From CAIKNB01 sp041658705 (lineage in GTDB: Bacteria; Patescibacteriota; Patescibacteriia; 2-12-FULL-60-25), in NCBI GenBank assembly GCA_041658705.1, contig JBAZZT010000002.1, forward strand, positions 100,985 through 164,984: a stretch of 64,000 nt of DNA, written 5' to 3'. The position numbers and the translations under genes were made by a program. Positions 7,616 through 15,963 of this stretch are shown in pieces (the first letter of the stretch is position 1; every line of letters starts with the position of its first letter). Under the pieces are notes generated by a model. It saw nothing but the letters and a program-made list of their open reading frames with translations, was not told the origin of the DNA and ran no database searches.

Positions 7616-8311
7616 CTACTTACTATTCGCTGCTCGCTCTTTTTCTATATACAGCCTCTTCTTAGCCCATTTCGACCTGTGCAGCAAGAGCGCGCCGCCC
7701 ATGGTCAAAACGAATAACAGGATGAAAAGAAAATAGGCGCGTGGATTGACGAACGCGTCGCCCAAGACCGTGAGTGTGATGAGCGCGGGCAAAAGACCCA
7801 ATACAGTCGCCACGGCATATTGCCGATACGGGATGCCCGAGATGCCGCAGCCGAAATTCACCAGATCAAAAGGGAAATACACCAGACGCATGAGCAGCAC
7901 GGCTAAAAAACCGTCATGCGACAAAGCCTCGTCGTATTTTTTGAGCCAACCGCGTTCATTCTCGGTCACGAAGCCGCGGCCCAAGAAACGTCCGGTGAAA
8001 AATCCCAAGGTCGCGGATAAATTATCGCCCAAAACCGCCAGCAAGAAACCGAACACTGGGCCGTACAGCGAAATCGCGGCCAGGACGAGCAGAGTCGTGG
8101 GCAGAAAAAAATACGTGCGCGCGGCGAAGAGCGCCAAGACGACCCCGGGTCCCAACCAGCCATAAGACTTGATCAAGAGGCGTAAAGCCCGCGGCACATG
8201 ACGCGCTGGAATGCCGGAACTTTCGAACCAAAGATAAGCCAAAACAAAAGCGACGATCCACAAGGCGATCACCGCGAACTTAAAAATTTTATGGCGAGAT
8301 GTGCGGAGCAT
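7616..8311 (-). CDS. TVP38/TMEM64 (VTT/DedA-like) membrane protein
   Basis: 231 residues, about six hydrophobic segments. The VTT-domain core is visible as FFLPTTLLVLAAISLYGPVFGFLL...GDNLSATLGFFTGRFLGRG and later LLMRLVYFPFDLVNFGCGISGIPYRQY, matching the F/G-rich motifs of TVP38/TMEM64 proteins. These are inner-membrane proteins linked to lipid scrambling or phospholipid transport; the substrate is not predictable here. Start at the second Met (MLRTSRHK). It lies just upstream of tgt on the same strand, separated by 20 bp, so probably one transcript. Confidence 0.85.
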   Translation of the reverse strand: MLRTSRHKIFKFAVIALWIVAFVLAYLWFESSGIPARHVPRALRLLIKSYGWLGPGVVLALFAARTYFFLPTTLLVLAAISLYGPVFGFLLAVLGDNLSATLGFFTGRFLGRGFVTENERGWLKKYDEALSHDGFLAVLLMRLVYFPFDLVNFGCGISGIPYRQYAVATVLGLLPALITLTVLGDAFVNPRAYFLFILLFVLTMGGALLLHRSKWAKKRLYIEKERAANSK

Positions 8312-8385
8312 AAGCTCACAAGCGACTAGCAACAAGCAACGAACAACCAGAATCTAAAGGCAACTGGTTGCTTGTTGCTAGTTAT

Positions 8386-9957
8386 TCATTGCAACTCTTC
8401 CTTTTTTTCCTTCATGAAACCAAACCACTCTTCGAGCACGGTCAAGAAAATCTTGAATGGCGCTTCGACCAGAAAATCCAGAAAAAACAGGAAGACGTTG
8501 AGTCGGCTGATGCTGCGCGACAACCAGGAACCGGCACGCAACACAGGCAGGGAGACGAAATCCATGGCCAAGTAGTAGATGCGGTCTTTGCCCTCGACGA
8601 CTACGAACTCGCGCGCATTTTGGCGCAAGCGGAAGGCAAAGAAGCTGACCACACAAAGGAAGAAAAAGAAGATGGCGGCGGAAAACCAGGTGAATTCAAG
8701 CGCAGCCAGCATCACGCCGATGAAGCCGAAAGTCAGGATGAACATCGCGGCGTACAGGAATCCGAACAGGATGCGTGATTCCAGGTTGCGCTTTTTGGGT
8801 ACGCGGATCTCGCGCAGCGGTATCGGCCCGTCGCCCAACAAAAGCGCCGCGTTGGCTTGGATCTTTTCCGTGTTGTCGCGTCCCGGGATGCGGATGAAGA
8901 GCGACACGGTGAACATGAGCAGCGGCGGCAAAAGAATGTTGATGACCAGGGCAAAATACGCGACTTGCTTATACCAAATATATTCAAGCGGGACTTCGAG
9001 CGCGAAAGCCATGATCATCTTGGTGGCGAAAAGATAGATGGTCGCGCGCACGGCGCCGCGGCGCAGCCGGCCCTTGGCCTGGCGATAGCGACGCTCCGCC
9101 AAACGCGACGCGGCGAGCCTCAAGCTCTCGGGCTTTTCGATCAAGTTTTTTGCTTCCAGGGGTTTTTCCGTCAGCGCATCGCGGATGATGTTGAGCGAGA
9201 CGGCCCAGGGTTTGACTACGCGCAAAAAACGCAGCGCCAGAGGATGCGTCAAGCTCGCCCGAACGCGCTTTTCGACCTCGACCAATCGTTCGGCCATGCC
9301 GCGCGGGTCGGCCAACCAATCATCCGGCCGCAACCAATCCGGCAAGTAAGCGCGCAAAAGTTTGAAACCCAAAGTCTCGTTATCTGCTTTGAACAGGGTG
9401 CGGTAACAAGCAAGATACAGTTGCAGGCGCAGCTCGCGCTCATCCACCACGGCGCCTTGCACCGTGATGCGGTCAGCGATTTTTTCGTACAGATAAGTCA
9501 CGATCGCTTTCTCCTGCCGCAAATCCACCAAGACTTCCTCAATCTCCACCGCCAGCAAGCCGCGCAGCCAAGCCAGATGTTTTTCGGAGCCGATTTTAGT
9601 CTGCTGAATGGCCAGGTATTTGCCCACTCTCCCCGCGACCTCGGTGATCATCGTATCGGGCAATTCGCCGTTGGGCAGATAGCGCGCGCCGATCAACTCA
9701 CGCACCAAATTGTTGGCGATGACCTCGGGTTTGACCTCAAGGATCAATTGCCGCCCCAAAATGCGGTTTACGGCCGACTTGCGCAGCAGATGTTCATCTT
9801 TATAATCCACCGCGTTCCGGATGCGTTCGTATAAAAAGGCAAAACGGCTGACTGCCGCGTGGACGACTATGCGCGCTTCCTCGGGGACCGGCTCTTTGGG
9901 CTGCGGTTCCAAAATCTTTATTAGCGGGTTTGAAGCGTCTTTTTGCGCAAAATCCAT
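8386..9957 (-). CDS. Conserved-unknown membrane protein
   Basis: 523 residues in two parts. Residues 1-300 are soluble and helical, rich in charged residues. The rest has about four membrane segments (YKQVAYFALVINILLPPLLM, ILFGFLYAAMFILTFGFIGV, FSAAIFFFFLCVVSFFAF and a final amphipathic hydrophobic stretch). I do not recognise a domain. The size and the soluble-then-membrane arrangement are of the kind seen in conserved hypotheticals of Patescibacteria, but this is an impression. The 8320-8395 gap downstream holds an inverted pair of GCAACAAGCAAC-type micro-repeats that can pair into a hairpin, possibly serving as a terminator. Confidence 0.75.
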   Translation of the reverse strand: MDFAQKDASNPLIKILEPQPKEPVPEEARIVVHAAVSRFAFLYERIRNAVDYKDEHLLRKSAVNRILGRQLILEVKPEVIANNLVRELIGARYLPNGELPDTMITEVAGRVGKYLAIQQTKIGSEKHLAWLRGLLAVEIEEVLVDLRQEKAIVTYLYEKIADRITVQGAVVDERELRLQLYLACYRTLFKADNETLGFKLLRAYLPDWLRPDDWLADPRGMAERLVEVEKRVRASLTHPLALRFLRVVKPWAVSLNIIRDALTEKPLEAKNLIEKPESLRLAASRLAERRYRQAKGRLRRGAVRATIYLFATKMIMAFALEVPLEYIWYKQVAYFALVINILLPPLLMFTVSLFIRIPGRDNTEKIQANAALLLGDGPIPLREIRVPKKRNLESRILFGFLYAAMFILTFGFIGVMLAALEFTWFSAAIFFFFLCVVSFFAFRLRQNAREFVVVEGKDRIYYLAMDFVSLPVLRAGSWLSRSISRLNVFLFFLDFLVEAPFKIFLTVLEEWFGFMKEKKEELQ

Positions 9958-10073
9958 GTCGCAATTAAAGCACGGCGACGCCGAAAATTCAAGCCGCCCG
10001 CAGGTCTTGATACGCGGCTAAACGGCTGCTAGGATGTTGTCTCGAATCACCAAAAAAACGACAACTGATCGAC

Positions 10074-10238
10074 ATGGATTATCCCATCTTGAGCGTCATC
10101 ATCTCGCTCTGCATCCTGACCTTCGCCTGGATCATGCACAAATATCTGATCGACCTCATCGAGGATGACAAGCCGTTTATGCGTTTGGTCGCGGCCTTTC
10201 TCGTCGTGTATGTCGCCGCCACGCTCGTCATCAGTTAG
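10074..10238 (+). CDS. Small two-segment membrane protein
   Basis: 54 residues from ATG 10074 to TAG 10238. It reads as two hydrophobic helices (PILSVIISLCILTFAWIM and LVAAFLVVYVAATLVIS) separated by a charged HKYLIDLIEDDKPFMR loop. The hairpin-like topology supports a real gene despite its size. No family recognised; the opposite-strand frame here looks like a shadow. Confidence 0.55.
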   Translation: MDYPILSVIISLCILTFAWIMHKYLIDLIEDDKPFMRLVAAFLVVYVAATLVIS

Positions 10239-10317
10239 CTCAATCCGACGCAAGACGCCATCGCCCGCGTCGCGGCGCAAGATTCGATCAGCCAAGGATT
10301 TTAGAAATTGTCAGCCT

Positions 10318-10345
10318 GTAGGGGCAATTCATGAATTGCCCCTAC
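10318..10345. repeat. Perfect 28-bp palindrome of the GTAGGGGC family
   Basis: Reads GTAGGGGCAATTC and back as its exact complement. It lies between two convergent genes and probably also acts as a terminator-like hairpin. Confidence 0.85.
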
Positions 10346-10365
10346 AGAATCGAATGACCGCTCTG

Positions 10366-10806
10366 TCAATTCTCTTTATTCTGTCTTGAGACCAGTGACT
10401 TGCTCTTTTTTAATTCGTGCATGTCGATCTCGGCCGCATAGCGGTCGAAATTGTCGCGATAAAATTTTTCAGTCAGAGTCTTGAGCCTGGACGCGTCCGT
10501 CAGCGGTTTGCCGTTTTCGCCTTTAGCCGCCTCTTGCCCCGCCCGATACCACGCCCATTCGTCGGTATACACGTACCAAGCGAACTCCCACAACTCATCC
10601 TCGACATGCATATCGATCTCTTGCAGATCGGGTTCGCGCTCGCCCAACAGCATCTCGATTTTTTCGAGCAACGGATGACGATCGGGTTTTTCTAAACCAC
10701 GCTCTTTGCGCAACTCGTCTTCGAGCATGACGCGCTGCAGCAGCGCCCGGTGGATTTCCACGAGCTCTTCGCGCGAGAATTGGATGGTCGCGAATTCAGT
10801 CAACAT
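10366..10806 (-). CDS. Hypothetical soluble protein
   Basis: 146 residues, acidic, mostly helical, no membrane segment or signal peptide. Notable stretch DELWEFAWYVYTDEWAWYRAGQEAAKG, rich in aromatic residues. No family recognised. It is divergently transcribed from the znuA-like gene, with an 80-bp gap that must hold both promoters. Confidence 0.6.
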   Translation of the reverse strand: MLTEFATIQFSREELVEIHRALLQRVMLEDELRKERGLEKPDRHPLLEKIEMLLGEREPDLQEIDMHVEDELWEFAWYVYTDEWAWYRAGQEAAKGENGKPLTDASRLKTLTEKFYRDNFDRYAAEIDMHELKKSKSLVSRQNKEN

Positions 10807-10885
10807 GCCATCAACTTACCTCAAAAATACAGCTCAAGTCAATGCGTCGAATACCCAAACTCCGCCAGTCTGCTACAATCCCGCC

Positions 10886-11806
10886 ATGTCTAGGGTAAAA
10901 TCTCTCGTTATTTTCGCGATCGCCATGCTGGCTTGCGGCGCAGGGGTTTGGTTCATTTTGACCCCGGCGCGAAAACCTGCGGACACGGGCCGGATCAAAG
11001 TCGCCGCCACATTCTTTCCGCTGGCTGACATCGCGCGCCAGATCGGCGGAGACAATGTGGACGTGGTTACGCTGTTGCCGCCGGGCGCAAGTCCTCACTC
11101 CTTCGAGCCCGCACCGGCGCAAGTGCTCGAAATCGCGCAAGCCAAAGCCCTGTTCTCGATCGGGCATGGTCTGGATGATTGGGCCGGGACGTTGGCCAAC
11201 AACGCGCCGAATATCAGCCAAGTCACGGTAGACCGCGGGATCGAACTCAAACCTCCGCTTGCCCTAACATATATAGGAAGCGGCGGCGAGACGAAGGACA
11301 GCCTTGATCCGCATTATTGGTTGACGCCGCAAAACGGCAAGCTCATCGCCGCCACCATCGCCGACGAACTCAAGCGGCTCGATCCGGCGCACGCCGCGGA
11401 TTACGACCGGCGGCTTGAAGATTTCAAGCGGCAGATGGATGAGACCGAAGCGCGCATCAAGACGCTTTTGTCCGACAAAAAAAATACCGCTATCGTGACG
11501 CATCATGCCGCCTGGCAATATTTCGCCGCTGCTTTCGGCTTGAAAATAGTCGGCGTAATCGAACCGAGTCCGGACAAAGAGCTCACACCGATGGAACTTG
11601 TCGCGTTGCAAAAAATCATCCGCGCCAACGACATCAAGACCATCTTCATCGAACCGGAACTCTCGGAACAACTCGTCAAACCATTGGCTCAAGATCTGCA
11701 TCTCGAGATCCGCAGCGTCGACCCCGAAGGCGTGAGCAGCGGCATGAAAAATTACCAGGATATGCTGCTGAAGAATGCCCAAACTTTCGCCGATGCGCTA
11801 AACTGA
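10886..11806 (+). CDS. znuA: Zinc/manganese ABC transporter substrate-binding lipoprotein-like protein (ZnuA/TroA family)
   Basis: 306 residues. It has an N-terminal hydrophobic signal segment (SLVIFAIAMLACGAGVWFIL), then the cluster A-1 metal-binding fold. Metal-ligand candidates are His in PGASPHSFEP, His in DPHYWLTP, His in THHAAWQY and the acidic residue in VDPEGVS near the C-terminus, the usual three-His-one-acid arrangement. It captures Zn2+ or Mn2+ outside the membrane for the ATPase and permease that follow. Start at ATG 10886; the 60 residues upstream in the open frame are non-coding. Its stop overlaps the next ATG by one base (TGATG), so the three genes form an operon. Confidence 0.9.
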   Translation: MSRVKSLVIFAIAMLACGAGVWFILTPARKPADTGRIKVAATFFPLADIARQIGGDNVDVVTLLPPGASPHSFEPAPAQVLEIAQAKALFSIGHGLDDWAGTLANNAPNISQVTVDRGIELKPPLALTYIGSGGETKDSLDPHYWLTPQNGKLIAATIADELKRLDPAHAADYDRRLEDFKRQMDETEARIKTLLSDKKNTAIVTHHAAWQYFAAAFGLKIVGVIEPSPDKELTPMELVALQKIIRANDIKTIFIEPELSEQLVKPLAQDLHLEIRSVDPEGVSSGMKNYQDMLLKNAQTFADALN

Positions 11807-12507
11807 TGCTCATGGATGCGCTGTCGATCAAAAACCTGAATGTCGTCTTGGGCGCGCAACAAGTCTTGCGTGACGTGACTTTTGATATCAAAAAAGGCGA
11901 ACTGGCCGCCGTCATCGGCCCGAACGGATCGGGCAAGACCACGCTCTTCCGCGCCATCTTGGGACTCATCCCCTACTCCGGCGAAATCAAGGTCCTGGGC
12001 AAACCGGCGGCGCAGGGTTTGGATAAGATTGGCTACGTGCCGCAACACTTCGACTTTGACCGCACGGTACCCATCACCGTGAGCGAGTTCCTGTCTTTTT
12101 CCGAACCGAAAATCAAAGGCAAATCACAAGAGTCCATCTGCCGCGAGGTGCGCGTCGATGTGCTGCACGACAAACTCTTGGGCGAACTTTCCGGCGGACA
12201 ACTCCAGCGCGTACTCATCGCCAACGCCCTGTTCAAGAATCCTTCGATCCTGCTTTTGGACGAACCCTCGGCTGGCATCGATATCGAAGGCGCCCAAGCG
12301 TTCTACGAACTGGTCGAGCACTTGAACGGCGAGCACGGCGTCACGGTGCTGCTCATCAGCCACGAGGTGAGCTTTGTGCATCGCTTGGCGGATCGCGTCA
12401 TCTGCGTGAATAAAGATTTGATTTGCGACGGCGTGCCGGAAAAAGTCTTGGACCAAGCCACGCTGAAGAAGCTTTACGGCTCCGACATCACCGGCCACAT
12501 CCATTGA
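11806..12507 (+). CDS. znuC: Zinc/manganese ABC transporter ATPase
   Basis: 233 residues with all ABC motifs. Walker A is GPNGSGKTT, the Q-loop is in YVPQHFDFD, the signature is LSGGQLQRV, and Walker B is ILLLDEPSAG with the H-loop LISHEVS. It energises uptake with the membrane protein encoded two bases downstream. Overlaps znuA by one base. The first Met (11806) or the third codon Met (11812) could be the start. Confidence 0.93.
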   Translation: MLMDALSIKNLNVVLGAQQVLRDVTFDIKKGELAAVIGPNGSGKTTLFRAILGLIPYSGEIKVLGKPAAQGLDKIGYVPQHFDFDRTVPITVSEFLSFSEPKIKGKSQESICREVRVDVLHDKLLGELSGGQLQRVLIANALFKNPSILLLDEPSAGIDIEGAQAFYELVEHLNGEHGVTVLLISHEVSFVHRLADRVICVNKDLICDGVPEKVLDQATLKKLYGSDITGHIH

Positions 12508-12508
12508 T

Positions 12509-13315
12509 ATGCTTGAGCTCCTGGCCTTCCCCTTCATGCAGCGCGCGCTCCTGGCCGGCGTGCTCTTAGGCACCCTGCTCGCGCTCATCGGGATTTTCGT
12601 GGTGCTCAAACGCATGGCTTTCATGAGCGACGGCATCGCGCACGCTTCGCTCTCCGGCGCGGCCATCGGCATCCTCACCGGCAACGATCCGCTGCTCACC
12701 GCGATTTTTTTCTCCGGCATCTTCGGCGCGCTCATCGCCTATTTCGAACGCAAGACAAAAATCTCCTCCGACGCCATCATCGGGCTCGTCTTCACCACCG
12801 GCATGGCGCTGGGCATCCTGCTGCTGTCTTTCGGCACCGGCTACCGTCCCGAACTCACGACCTTTCTGTTCGGCAGCATCCTCTCGATTAAATGGTCGGA
12901 GATCCTGATCATGGCCGTGTTCGCGCTGCTCATCGGCGTCTTCATCCTGCCCAAATATAAAAAAATCGCGCTCTTCATCCTCAACGAAGAAACGGCTTTC
13001 GCCAGCGGCATCAAGATCGAGACTTACCGCGTGCTGCTTTATGTCGTCATCGCGATCAGCGTCGTGCTGGGCATCAAGATGCTCGGCATCATCCTAGTCT
13101 CCGCCCTGCTCATCGTGCCGGTCACGACGGCCAAACTTTTATCACACTCTTTCCGCGGACTCATCGTCACGAGCTTGATAGTTTCTAATTTGACCGTGCT
13201 CCTCGGCCTTATCGCATCCGTCATCTTAAACCTGCCCACCGGCGCGACCATCGTGATCTGCGGCATGCTCATCTTCCTCCTGGCCGCGATGTATGGAAAA
13301 TTAGCTAGACGGTAG
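12509..13315 (+). CDS. znuB: Zinc/manganese ABC transporter permease
   Basis: 268 residues with about eight hydrophobic segments and the ABC-3 family features: an early MSDGIAHASLSGAAIG cytoplasmic-loop motif, and later KMLGIILVSALLIVPVTTAKL. It forms the membrane channel of the ZnuACB-type importer. Last gene of the operon; a GTAGGGGCG palindrome follows at 13312-13336. No Zur box was recognised in the short region before znuA. Confidence 0.92.
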   Translation: MLELLAFPFMQRALLAGVLLGTLLALIGIFVVLKRMAFMSDGIAHASLSGAAIGILTGNDPLLTAIFFSGIFGALIAYFERKTKISSDAIIGLVFTTGMALGILLLSFGTGYRPELTTFLFGSILSIKWSEILIMAVFALLIGVFILPKYKKIALFILNEETAFASGIKIETYRVLLYVVIAISVVLGIKMLGIILVSALLIVPVTTAKLLSHSFRGLIVTSLIVSNLTVLLGLIASVILNLPTGATIVICGMLIFLLAAMYGKLARR

Positions 13316-13336
13316 GGGCGCATGGTCATGCGCCCA
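13312..13336. repeat. GTAGGGGCG palindrome after znuB
   Basis: Inverted repeat GGGGCGCATG / CATGCGCCC at the 3' end of the importer operon. Next to it (13337-13356) lies a GGTAGACGGTAGCC micro-repeat also seen inverted near 3188-3205. Confidence 0.7.
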
Positions 13337-13381
13337 CGGCGGTAGACGGTAGCCAAAAAAATTAATCCGCTGACTTTAGGC

Positions 13382-13582
13382 TCATAACAGTTCAAAATCC
13401 GGCTCTGGTTTGAGCTCCGTGTCGTTCAGATCATCAAACCGGCGATGGCAGGCGGAACAGATTGGCGCGATGAACCAACGGTCGGTCGAACGTGAAAAAA
13501 TCATTTCCAGCCTCGTCATGATATTCGTCCTTTCGAACGCAGAGATCACACCGCTGTGACAGGCGGGAACGAGCGCGCGCAT
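13382..13582 (-). CDS. 66-codon ORF in the cas2 position, possibly a truncated Cas2
   Basis: 66 residues from ATG 13582, preceded six bases earlier by AAGGA, so translation is plausible. It begins 28 bp after the cas1 stop on the same strand, where cas2 normally sits. The C-terminal half (STDRWFIAPICSACHRR) resembles the last strand and Cys pair of some Cas2 proteins. The preceding frame also reads EGYGMRAL, which is reminiscent of the Cas2 EGYG-RVQ segment. The N-terminal beta-strand and active-site Asp expected of Cas2 (about 90 residues in all) are missing. Alternatively it is an unrelated CxxCH small zinc-binding protein. I cannot tell from sequence alone. Confidence 0.4.
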   Translation of the reverse strand: MRALVPACHSGVISAFERTNIMTRLEMIFSRSTDRWFIAPICSACHRRFDDLNDTELKPEPDFELL

Positions 13583-13610
13583 CCCGTATCCTTCGACGAG
13601 ATGCTGCGCG

Positions 13611-14642
13611 TCATTGCATCTTTTCCGGCTGCGGCTTCGCCACCAGACGACGGTCGGGAGCGATTGATTTTTCATATAGATCGTCGGGTGCAACGAACGC
13701 TTCGTAAGCTGGAAATCCATTCACTAACGAACGCGCCAGTTCCTGCGCCTGCTCGGTAATGACCTCCGATAATCTCCGTTCGAATCCTTTCCAGAACACC
13801 GGAACATTCAATTGCGTAAAAATCTCTCGCAGGATCTTTTTCTTGCCATATGTGCTCATCAAATCCTTGCCGTCCGCCTGGACAAAATCCCGCCCGGTGA
13901 ACAAGCCGTTCGCGAACAGCGGCAGGACTACGGCATCAATAACCGCCACTCGAAACTCCTCCATGAAATCAAGCGTCAAGGAAGGCTTCCCATACCGCTC
14001 CGAGTGGAGCATGCCTACGAACGGGTCGAGACCCGCGAATAGCAACGCCCGCTCTACCTCGTTACGCAGAACGCCATAACCATAGTTCAGCGAAATGTTC
14101 ACTTGATCGCCTCCGCGCTGGTCTCGTCCGAGTCCTTTGAACACATGGGACCAGGCGCCGGAAAAATATCGCTCCGCCGCTTGTCCCTCGGCGCTCATCA
14201 AGCTTCCCACATTGTTCGCCTGAAGTGCGCGCTCCAAAGCCTCCTGCATACTTACAATCGCTTTTGGGTCGCGACCGAGGACCGCCGCCAGCGCAATCTG
14301 GCTCCTCATCTTTCCGAACACGAACTGTCGGGCATACAAAAACGCACCACCGCTCAACGCAACACGAAACTGCGCATGGCGTACTTTGGTGGAACCAGTC
14401 GGCACGCTCGGAACGATCCGTGCCTCTGGTTTACCGAACTTTCCGATATACGAAATGTCCACCCCATGCTTCATTGCCAAACGCACCGCATCAGCGGAAA
14501 TGGACGAGCTGCCCATGATGAGTATGCGTTCCAGACGCCGGGCAGGATAGTGATGCGGGGTCGTATCGTTCGGAATTTCGAGGACAATCTGCTCATGCTG
14601 CCTTCGAATACGCGTTCCAAAGGTACTCACAACAAGATCCAT
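13611..14642 (-). CDS. cas1: CRISPR-associated integrase Cas1
   Basis: 343 residues with an intact Cas1 active site. Glu152 is in SAEGQAAERYF, His213 in FVGMLHSERYG and Glu228/229 in LTLDFMEEFR. These bind the metal that joins prespacer ends to the repeat. The N-terminal beta domain (DLVVSTFGTRIRRQ...LERILIMGSSSIS) is complete. Start at ATG 14642, preceded by GGGGGGA. No interference gene (Cas9, Cas12, Cas3, Cas10) or cas4 is in the window, so it is an orphan here. The 37-bp repeats begin 160 bp upstream of its start. The subtype cannot be assigned from the sequence. Confidence 0.95.
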   Translation of the reverse strand: MDLVVSTFGTRIRRQHEQIVLEIPNDTTPHHYPARRLERILIMGSSSISADAVRLAMKHGVDISYIGKFGKPEARIVPSVPTGSTKVRHAQFRVALSGGAFLYARQFVFGKMRSQIALAAVLGRDPKAIVSMQEALERALQANNVGSLMSAEGQAAERYFSGAWSHVFKGLGRDQRGGDQVNISLNYGYGVLRNEVERALLFAGLDPFVGMLHSERYGKPSLTLDFMEEFRVAVIDAVVLPLFANGLFTGRDFVQADGKDLMSTYGKKKILREIFTQLNVPVFWKGFERRLSEVITEQAQELARSLVNGFPAYEAFVAPDDLYEKSIAPDRRLVAKPQPEKMQ

Positions 14643-14801
14643 ATAATTGGTCCCCCCAATTAATATTGAATCTGCACCTGTATAGTGCATCACGAAAAAC
14701 GTGTCGGGTCAAAAAATGCAAAAATAACTTTCAGGATGCAGACTTGAAAAACATGAAACTTTAAGCTTAACAGAGATAAAAAATCCTCTTGACTGCATGC
14801 G
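14643..14801 (+). promoter_or_regulatory. Putative CRISPR leader
   Basis: 159 bp of AT-rich sequence between cas1 and the first repeat, in sharp contrast with the GC-rich insert that follows. It contains runs such as GGTCAAAAAATGCAAAAATAA and GATAAAAAATCC. Position and composition fit a CRISPR leader transcribed rightwards, and the region also carries the divergent cas1 promoter. Confidence 0.55.
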
Positions 14802-14838
14802 GTCGCACAATGTGTCTTTTTACGACACCTACTGCAAC
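14802..14838 (+). repeat. CRISPR-like repeat 1 (leader-proximal)
   Basis: 37 bp, identical to repeat 2. Hairpin GTGTC-TTTTTAC-GACAC at its centre. Confidence 0.85.
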
Positions 14839-15040
14839 CCTGCGGGTATCCTCGATTGGGGTTGGGCGAACACCGGCCTTCATGCACCTCCACTCTACTC
14901 GGCGCACACCGGGAAAGACAAGCGGGCGTCGGTGGAGCCCGCGGCCGCAAGGGCCCCGTGTTGCGGTTCCTCAGGACAAAAGAAGAAGCGGCCCCATGAT
15001 TATAGTAGCTCATGAGACCGCAGGATGAACGAGTAGAACG

Positions 15041-15754
15041 TCAGATGACCAGCTCTACTTCGGCGCCGGTGAGCCTGGCCAGTATCCAGTGCAAATCATC
15101 TTCGCCCTCGACTTCCCACTCAGAAGGGGTGGACAGGACTAGGAGGTCGGCCCCCTCAGGGATGATGCGCACGGCACCGCTGAAGATCCGACCCGAACGG
15201 GTGAAGGCGCTAAGTCCCGTTTCCTGGACCCCTAGACGGGCTGCGGCTGCATGCACAACCGTGGCACATTCAGTCGCAATCCCAACGTGCCCCACCGGAC
15301 GAGGGAGCCCGGCCAGAGAGTAGTTGCGAGCACCGTTTGTGAAGACAAGGTCCCCAGGCCGTAGCGTGGTCATGGAGACCGCGTAGCCAACCAGCCGCTG
15401 TTGTATGGACCTGCGCGGTAGCCAAATCCCACACTGGGCGTAGACCCACTTGGTGAAGCTGGAGCAGTCAACCACCTCCGGCGCCTGGGCGAGTCGCGCA
15501 CCGCGGGTGTACCTCGACTGCCCTATTCGACTCCGTGCTACCGACACTGGGTCGAGGTCGAGCTCCACGCATCCCGCTGTTTGCAGCGCCCGCAGGATGG
15601 CTGGACGCGTGAGCGCCAAGGGAAGCTGGGACAGATTGAGGGCGCATCTACCCGCCACGGTCCGAAAACAGCGGCCGCCTGCGCGCTGAGGCGATTCCAA
15701 CGTTTGGATGGGGATTCCGTTACATCGATCCTCGACTGTGCTCGACCAGTTCAT
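15041..15754 (-). CDS. NlpC/P60-type peptidase-like protein (inside insert A)
   Basis: 237 residues. EVVDCSSFTKWVYAQCGIWLPRRS carries the catalytic Cys with the DCSS(F) motif of NlpC/P60 amidases. RPGDLVFTNGA and PVGHVGIATECATVVHAA carry the LxPGDLVF segment and the catalytic His, so the triad is plausible. The family cleaves peptide bonds in bacterial cell-wall peptides and is common in phage lysis modules and Actinobacteria. Start at ATG 15754, which overlaps the stop of the upstream 70-residue ORF (ATGA). Composition is clearly GC-richer than the host genes, so it is foreign. Lies wholly in the interval between repeats 1 and 2. Confidence 0.75.
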   Translation of the reverse strand: MNWSSTVEDRCNGIPIQTLESPQRAGGRCFRTVAGRCALNLSQLPLALTRPAILRALQTAGCVELDLDPVSVARSRIGQSRYTRGARLAQAPEVVDCSSFTKWVYAQCGIWLPRRSIQQRLVGYAVSMTTLRPGDLVFTNGARNYSLAGLPRPVGHVGIATECATVVHAAAARLGVQETGLSAFTRSGRIFSGAVRIIPEGADLLVLSTPSEWEVEGEDDLHWILARLTGAEVELVI

Positions 15755-15963
15755 TGTGGAGACCCTTTCATTCTTGACTGTTCCCAAGCCGTGGGGTCGG
15801 CCGCGACCGGAATGGACTGCAACCCTTCCACGGGCATGAGCTCCATGGCGCTCATGCCCGTGGAAGGGTCATACCAGTCGGCCCAACTTCGCTGCTGGCC
15901 CTGAGCCCGAAGAGTTGCGTAGGGAACCGACGCCCGTGCTTGCTCGTGCCGCAACGCTCCCAT
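15751..15963 (-). CDS. Small ORF translationally coupled to the NlpC/P60 gene (insert A)
   Basis: 70 residues, ending in the same ATGA that starts the NlpC/P60-like gene, the classical sign of translational coupling. No family recognised. It contains the repeated phrase STGMSAMELMPVEG, encoded by the perfect inverted repeat at 15823-15868. An alternative is that this stretch is a regulatory hairpin and the ORF is accidental. Confidence 0.4.
   Translation of the reverse strand: MGALRHEQARASVPYATLRAQGQQRSWADWYDPSTGMSAMELMPVEGLQSIPVAADPTAWEQSRMKGSPQ
15823..15868. repeat. Perfect inverted repeat in insert A (19-bp arms)
   Basis: Arms CCCTTCCACGGGCATGAGC and its exact complement around an 8-bp centre. 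It could be a transcription hairpin, a coding palindrome, or a fold-back junction produced during DNA amplification or assembly. Confidence 0.7.

Noticed and set aside
10047..10295. Minus-strand ORF opposite the small membrane protein
   Set aside because: Its sequence is a charged shadow of the plus-strand frame, which has clear hydrophobic helices.
13382..13720. Longer form of the cas2-position ORF starting at 13720
   Set aside because: It would overlap cas1 in a different frame. The start at 13582 has a ribosome-binding site and avoids the overlap.
15012..15323. Open frame on the plus strand across the NlpC/P60 gene
   Set aside because: It is an overlapping shadow in GC-rich DNA; the minus-strand frame has the NlpC/P60 catalytic motifs.
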